From positions 1 to 16,302 of the forward strand of contig JAZNTG010000037.1 in NCBI GenBank assembly GCA_045591645.1: a stretch of 16,302 nucleotides of DNA. Reading direction: 5' to 3'. Of the stretch, positions 14,631 to 16,302 are shown in pieces. Below the pieces are notes generated by a model that had not been told where the DNA came from, did not search any database, and saw only the letters and a program-made list of their open reading frames with translations. Origin of the DNA: SFWF01 sp045591645. Its GTDB lineage: Bacteria; Bacillota; Clostridia; Oscillospirales; Acutalibacteraceae. The position numbers and the translations under genes are program-made. Each line of letters opens with the position of its first letter. Positions within the stretch are counted from its first letter, which is position 1.

Positions 14631-15605
14631 ATGAAAAGAATTATCGGTTTAGTATTTCTTATCGCGGCGGTTGCAGTATTGCTCTGCGGCTGTGCAAAGG
14701 ATATGGGAAGGCTGAATTATAATTATGATATGACAAAATATGTCGAGCTTGAAAGCTATTCGGTAGAGGTCGACACAGCCTCAGACATCTATAAGGAGTA
14801 TTACAGCGAGAAGCTCAGCGAACTTCTTGTTGGCAAGGTGACCGAAGGCAAGGTTGAGGACGGAGATACCGCCAATATTGATTATGTCGGAAAAAAGGAC
14901 GGCGTAGCTTTTAGCGGAGGCTCCGCTTTGGGGTATGATCTTGTTATCGGCTCGGACACATTTATCGATGGCTTTGAAGACGGGCTTGTAGGTGTCAAGA
15001 TAGGCAGTACGGTCGATCTTGATCTGACCTTCCCCAAGGATTACAGCAATACCGAGCTTGCGGGTAAAGATGTTGTCTTTACCGTTACAGTAAATTATGT
15101 AATGCGTGAATTTAGTGAGCTCACCGACGATATTGCAAAATTCTGCGGATACGAGTCGGCAGCTGAGGTAGAAACGGCAGCCCGTGACTATGCTAAAGAA
15201 TGTACCGCGTGGAGCAATGTTTACAGTAATGCTAAGATAGAAAAGTATCCAGATAAAGAGATGGAAATCTATGTGGATATGCTTATGCTAAAGACCGATG
15301 CACAAATCTATTCACAGTACGGAATAACCTTAGAGCAGTACGTATCTTATTCGGGACTTACTATGGAAGAGCTTAGGGAAAGTGCAGAGCAGAGCAGCGA
15401 TGCCAAAAGTATGTCTCACAATTTTGCGCTCAGCTATTATATAATCGATCAGGCGGGTGTTAAGGTTACCGACCAGATGATAAATGACAAGATCGAAGAG
15501 TACGGTGAAAATGTGAACACTTCTATCAGCAGGAATTATTTTGAAGCAATGGTCGTTAATGAGTTGGCTACTAAGGTAGTAGCGGAGAACGTAACTTTAA
15601 AATAA
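14631..15605 (+). CDS. FKBP-type peptidyl-prolyl isomerase lipoprotein (trigger-factor-like)
   Basis: A 324-residue lipid-anchored protein expected on the outer face of the membrane, where it would help fold exported proteins. The signal peptide MKRIIGLVFLIAAVAVLLCGC ends in a lipobox (LCGC), with Cys21 the lipid site. Residues about 75-160 form an FKBP domain, VEDGDTANIDYVG through DGFEDGLVGVKIG to DVVFTVTVNYV. The helical C-terminus (about 165-324) resembles the trigger-factor C-terminal chaperone arm; the N-terminal ribosome-binding domain is absent. ATG 14631 has GGAG 9 bases upstream; an in-frame extension to 14610 inside prfB is rejected because it would spoil the signal peptide. It is co-transcribed with prfB. 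A broken relative of its 5' end follows directly. Confidence 0.88.
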   Translation: MKRIIGLVFLIAAVAVLLCGCAKDMGRLNYNYDMTKYVELESYSVEVDTASDIYKEYYSEKLSELLVGKVTEGKVEDGDTANIDYVGKKDGVAFSGGSALGYDLVIGSDTFIDGFEDGLVGVKIGSTVDLDLTFPKDYSNTELAGKDVVFTVTVNYVMREFSELTDDIAKFCGYESAAEVETAARDYAKECTAWSNVYSNAKIEKYPDKEMEIYVDMLMLKTDAQIYSQYGITLEQYVSYSGLTMEELRESAEQSSDAKSMSHNFALSYYIIDQAGVKVTDQMINDKIEEYGENVNTSISRNYFEAMVVNELATKVVAENVTLK

Positions 15606-15623
15606 AATTATTGGAGAATTATA

Positions 15624-15776
15624 ATGAAAAGAATAATTTCAATAGTTTTGGTCGTATTAATTATCACCGTTTTATTCATTGGCTGAAATAAAGATACCAA
15701 GGATCAAAGCGGCGGCAAGAATTATTCTGTTCAATGACTTAATTATAACTATGATATACAGAATTTTAAGTTATGA
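15624..15776 (+). pseudogene. Truncated, TGA-interrupted second lipoprotein start
   Basis: A good ribosome site (GGAG, 7 bases before ATG 15624) opens a frame reading MKRIISIVLVVLIITVLFIG, then TGA at 15684-15686, exactly where the lipobox cysteine should be. Continuing in frame gives NKDTKDQSGGKNYSVQ, a second TGA (15735-15737), LNYNYDIQNFKL and a third TGA (15774-15776). The beginning MKRII and the block LNYNYD match the upstream FKBP lipoprotein (MKRII, LNYNYDM), so this looks like the 5' remnant of a tandem paralogue, cut off where the next gene begins. TGA is a true stop here, since the Crp/Fnr gene uses it and RF2 is present. A 20-residue hydrophobic peptide may still be translated. Confidence 0.66.
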
Positions 15777-16296
15777 TGCTTTTGATAGCGAGAAACTAAA
15801 CGAGGTATTTGACCGTCTCAGCGACGCACAAAAGAATTATATCAAAAGAAAAAACGAAAATTCAGCAAAGCAGTCCTTGGCGGCAAGAGCACTTCTGGCA
15901 ACTCTTTTAAAAGAGCATTATGGGGAGGATCTTGTCGGATGTATCGCTGCTGATGAAAAAGGTAGACTTTATATAGACGGCAGACCGGATATCTTCGTCA
16001 GTATATCTCACTCAAAGGATGCGGTGGCGGCGGCAGTATCCAAAAAGGCTATCGGCATAGACATCGAGCATATCCGACCTGTATCTGAAAAGCTGCAAAA
16101 AAGGATATGTAAAGAAAGTCTTGGCACGGAGGATGAGTTTTTCAAAATCTGGACCCTAAAGGAAGCTTATGTTAAAGCCTCAGGTATACCGTTTTCAAAA
16201 ATATTGGCGCTTGATGTTAAAGAATTTCCCGAGAGCGCAGAGTTTTTTTCGCAGAAAAAACACGGATACTATATTACGGTAGTTGAAATGAAATAG
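15751..16296 (+). CDS. Sfp-type 4'-phosphopantetheinyl transferase
   Basis: Transfers 4'-phosphopantetheine from CoA to a serine of acyl or peptidyl carrier proteins. From ATG 15751 it is 181 residues, short compared with Sfp (about 220) but within range for compact family members. Motifs: FVSISHSKD (82-90), the Mg-binding GIDIEHIRP (Asp104, Glu106) and WTLKEAYVKASG (134-145). The N-terminal MIYRILSYDAF is typical of the family, which supports this start. No ribosome site precedes it; the ATG lies inside the LNYNYD block of the lipoprotein remnant, in another frame. It is probably translated by coupling to that remnant or to a tiny ATG ACT TAA frame at 15734-15742. Its carrier-protein target is not in the window. 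Confidence 0.87.
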   Translation: MIYRILSYDAFDSEKLNEVFDRLSDAQKNYIKRKNENSAKQSLAARALLATLLKEHYGEDLVGCIAADEKGRLYIDGRPDIFVSISHSKDAVAAAVSKKAIGIDIEHIRPVSEKLQKRICKESLGTEDEFFKIWTLKEAYVKASGIPFSKILALDVKEFPESAEFFSQKKHGYYITVVEMK

Positions 16297-16302
16297 TTTA
16301 AG

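Noticed and set aside
15684..15686. TGA as selenocysteine, or a reassigned TGA code, in the second lipoprotein
   Set aside because: The Crp/Fnr gene ends in TGA, RF2 is encoded, no SECIS-like hairpin is evident, and two further TGAs follow before the frame dissolves into the next gene.

Overview
The window looks like chromosome of an anaerobic, probably spore-forming Firmicute (class Clostridia, possibly the Ruminococcaceae/Oscillospirales side). The reasons are AAGGAGG-type ribosome sites, TTGnnn/TATAAT promoters, frequent TTG and GTG starts, a flavodiiron protein/rubredoxin/ferredoxin oxygen-defence set, and a CwlD-type spore-cortex amidase. No phage, insertion sequence, CRISPR array, tRNA or rRNA is visible. 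No gene-free stretch exceeds 300 bases; the longest, 7430-7704, holds promoters and a structured element.

Layout. 1-1250 (-) is the N-terminal half of a calcium-type P-type ATPase that runs off the window. 1381-2049 (-) is a Crp/Fnr regulator, divergent from a dicluster ferredoxin (2128-2820), a flavodiiron protein (2886-4040) and a rubredoxin (4063-4218). A 7+2+7 inverted repeat sits between the divergent genes. It lies at about -41.5 for the ferredoxin promoter and just downstream of the regulator's own promoter. 4286-7429 is a visibly more A+T-rich block: a YyaL-type thioredoxin-domain protein (-), a 58-residue protein of unknown function (+) and a tocopherol-cyclase-like protein (-). 7705-9774 (+) is cwlD-radA. 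A perfect hairpin at 9779-9814 separates radA from a convergent second P-type ATPase (9817-12432, -), whose hinge motif is unusual. Divergent from that ATPase is an apparent operon: prmA, prfB, an FKBP-type lipoprotein, a broken second lipoprotein start and an Sfp-type phosphopantetheinyl transferase (12569-16296, +).

How the genes fit together. The left third is a redox/nitrosative-stress unit: the regulator probably switches the ferredoxin, and rubredoxin passes electrons to the flavodiiron protein, which reduces O2 or NO to water or N2O. The right third is translation and protein maturation: PrmA methylates ribosomal protein L11, RF2 terminates at UGA/UAA, a lipid-anchored prolyl isomerase folds exported proteins, and the transferase arms carrier proteins.

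I found no new multi-gene system. The observations most worth a second look are the palindrome at 2055-2070, the eroded lipoprotein paralogue at 15624-15776 with TGA at its lipidation cysteine, the altered TGDGVND motif of the second ATPase, and the hairpin-rich leader before cwlD.
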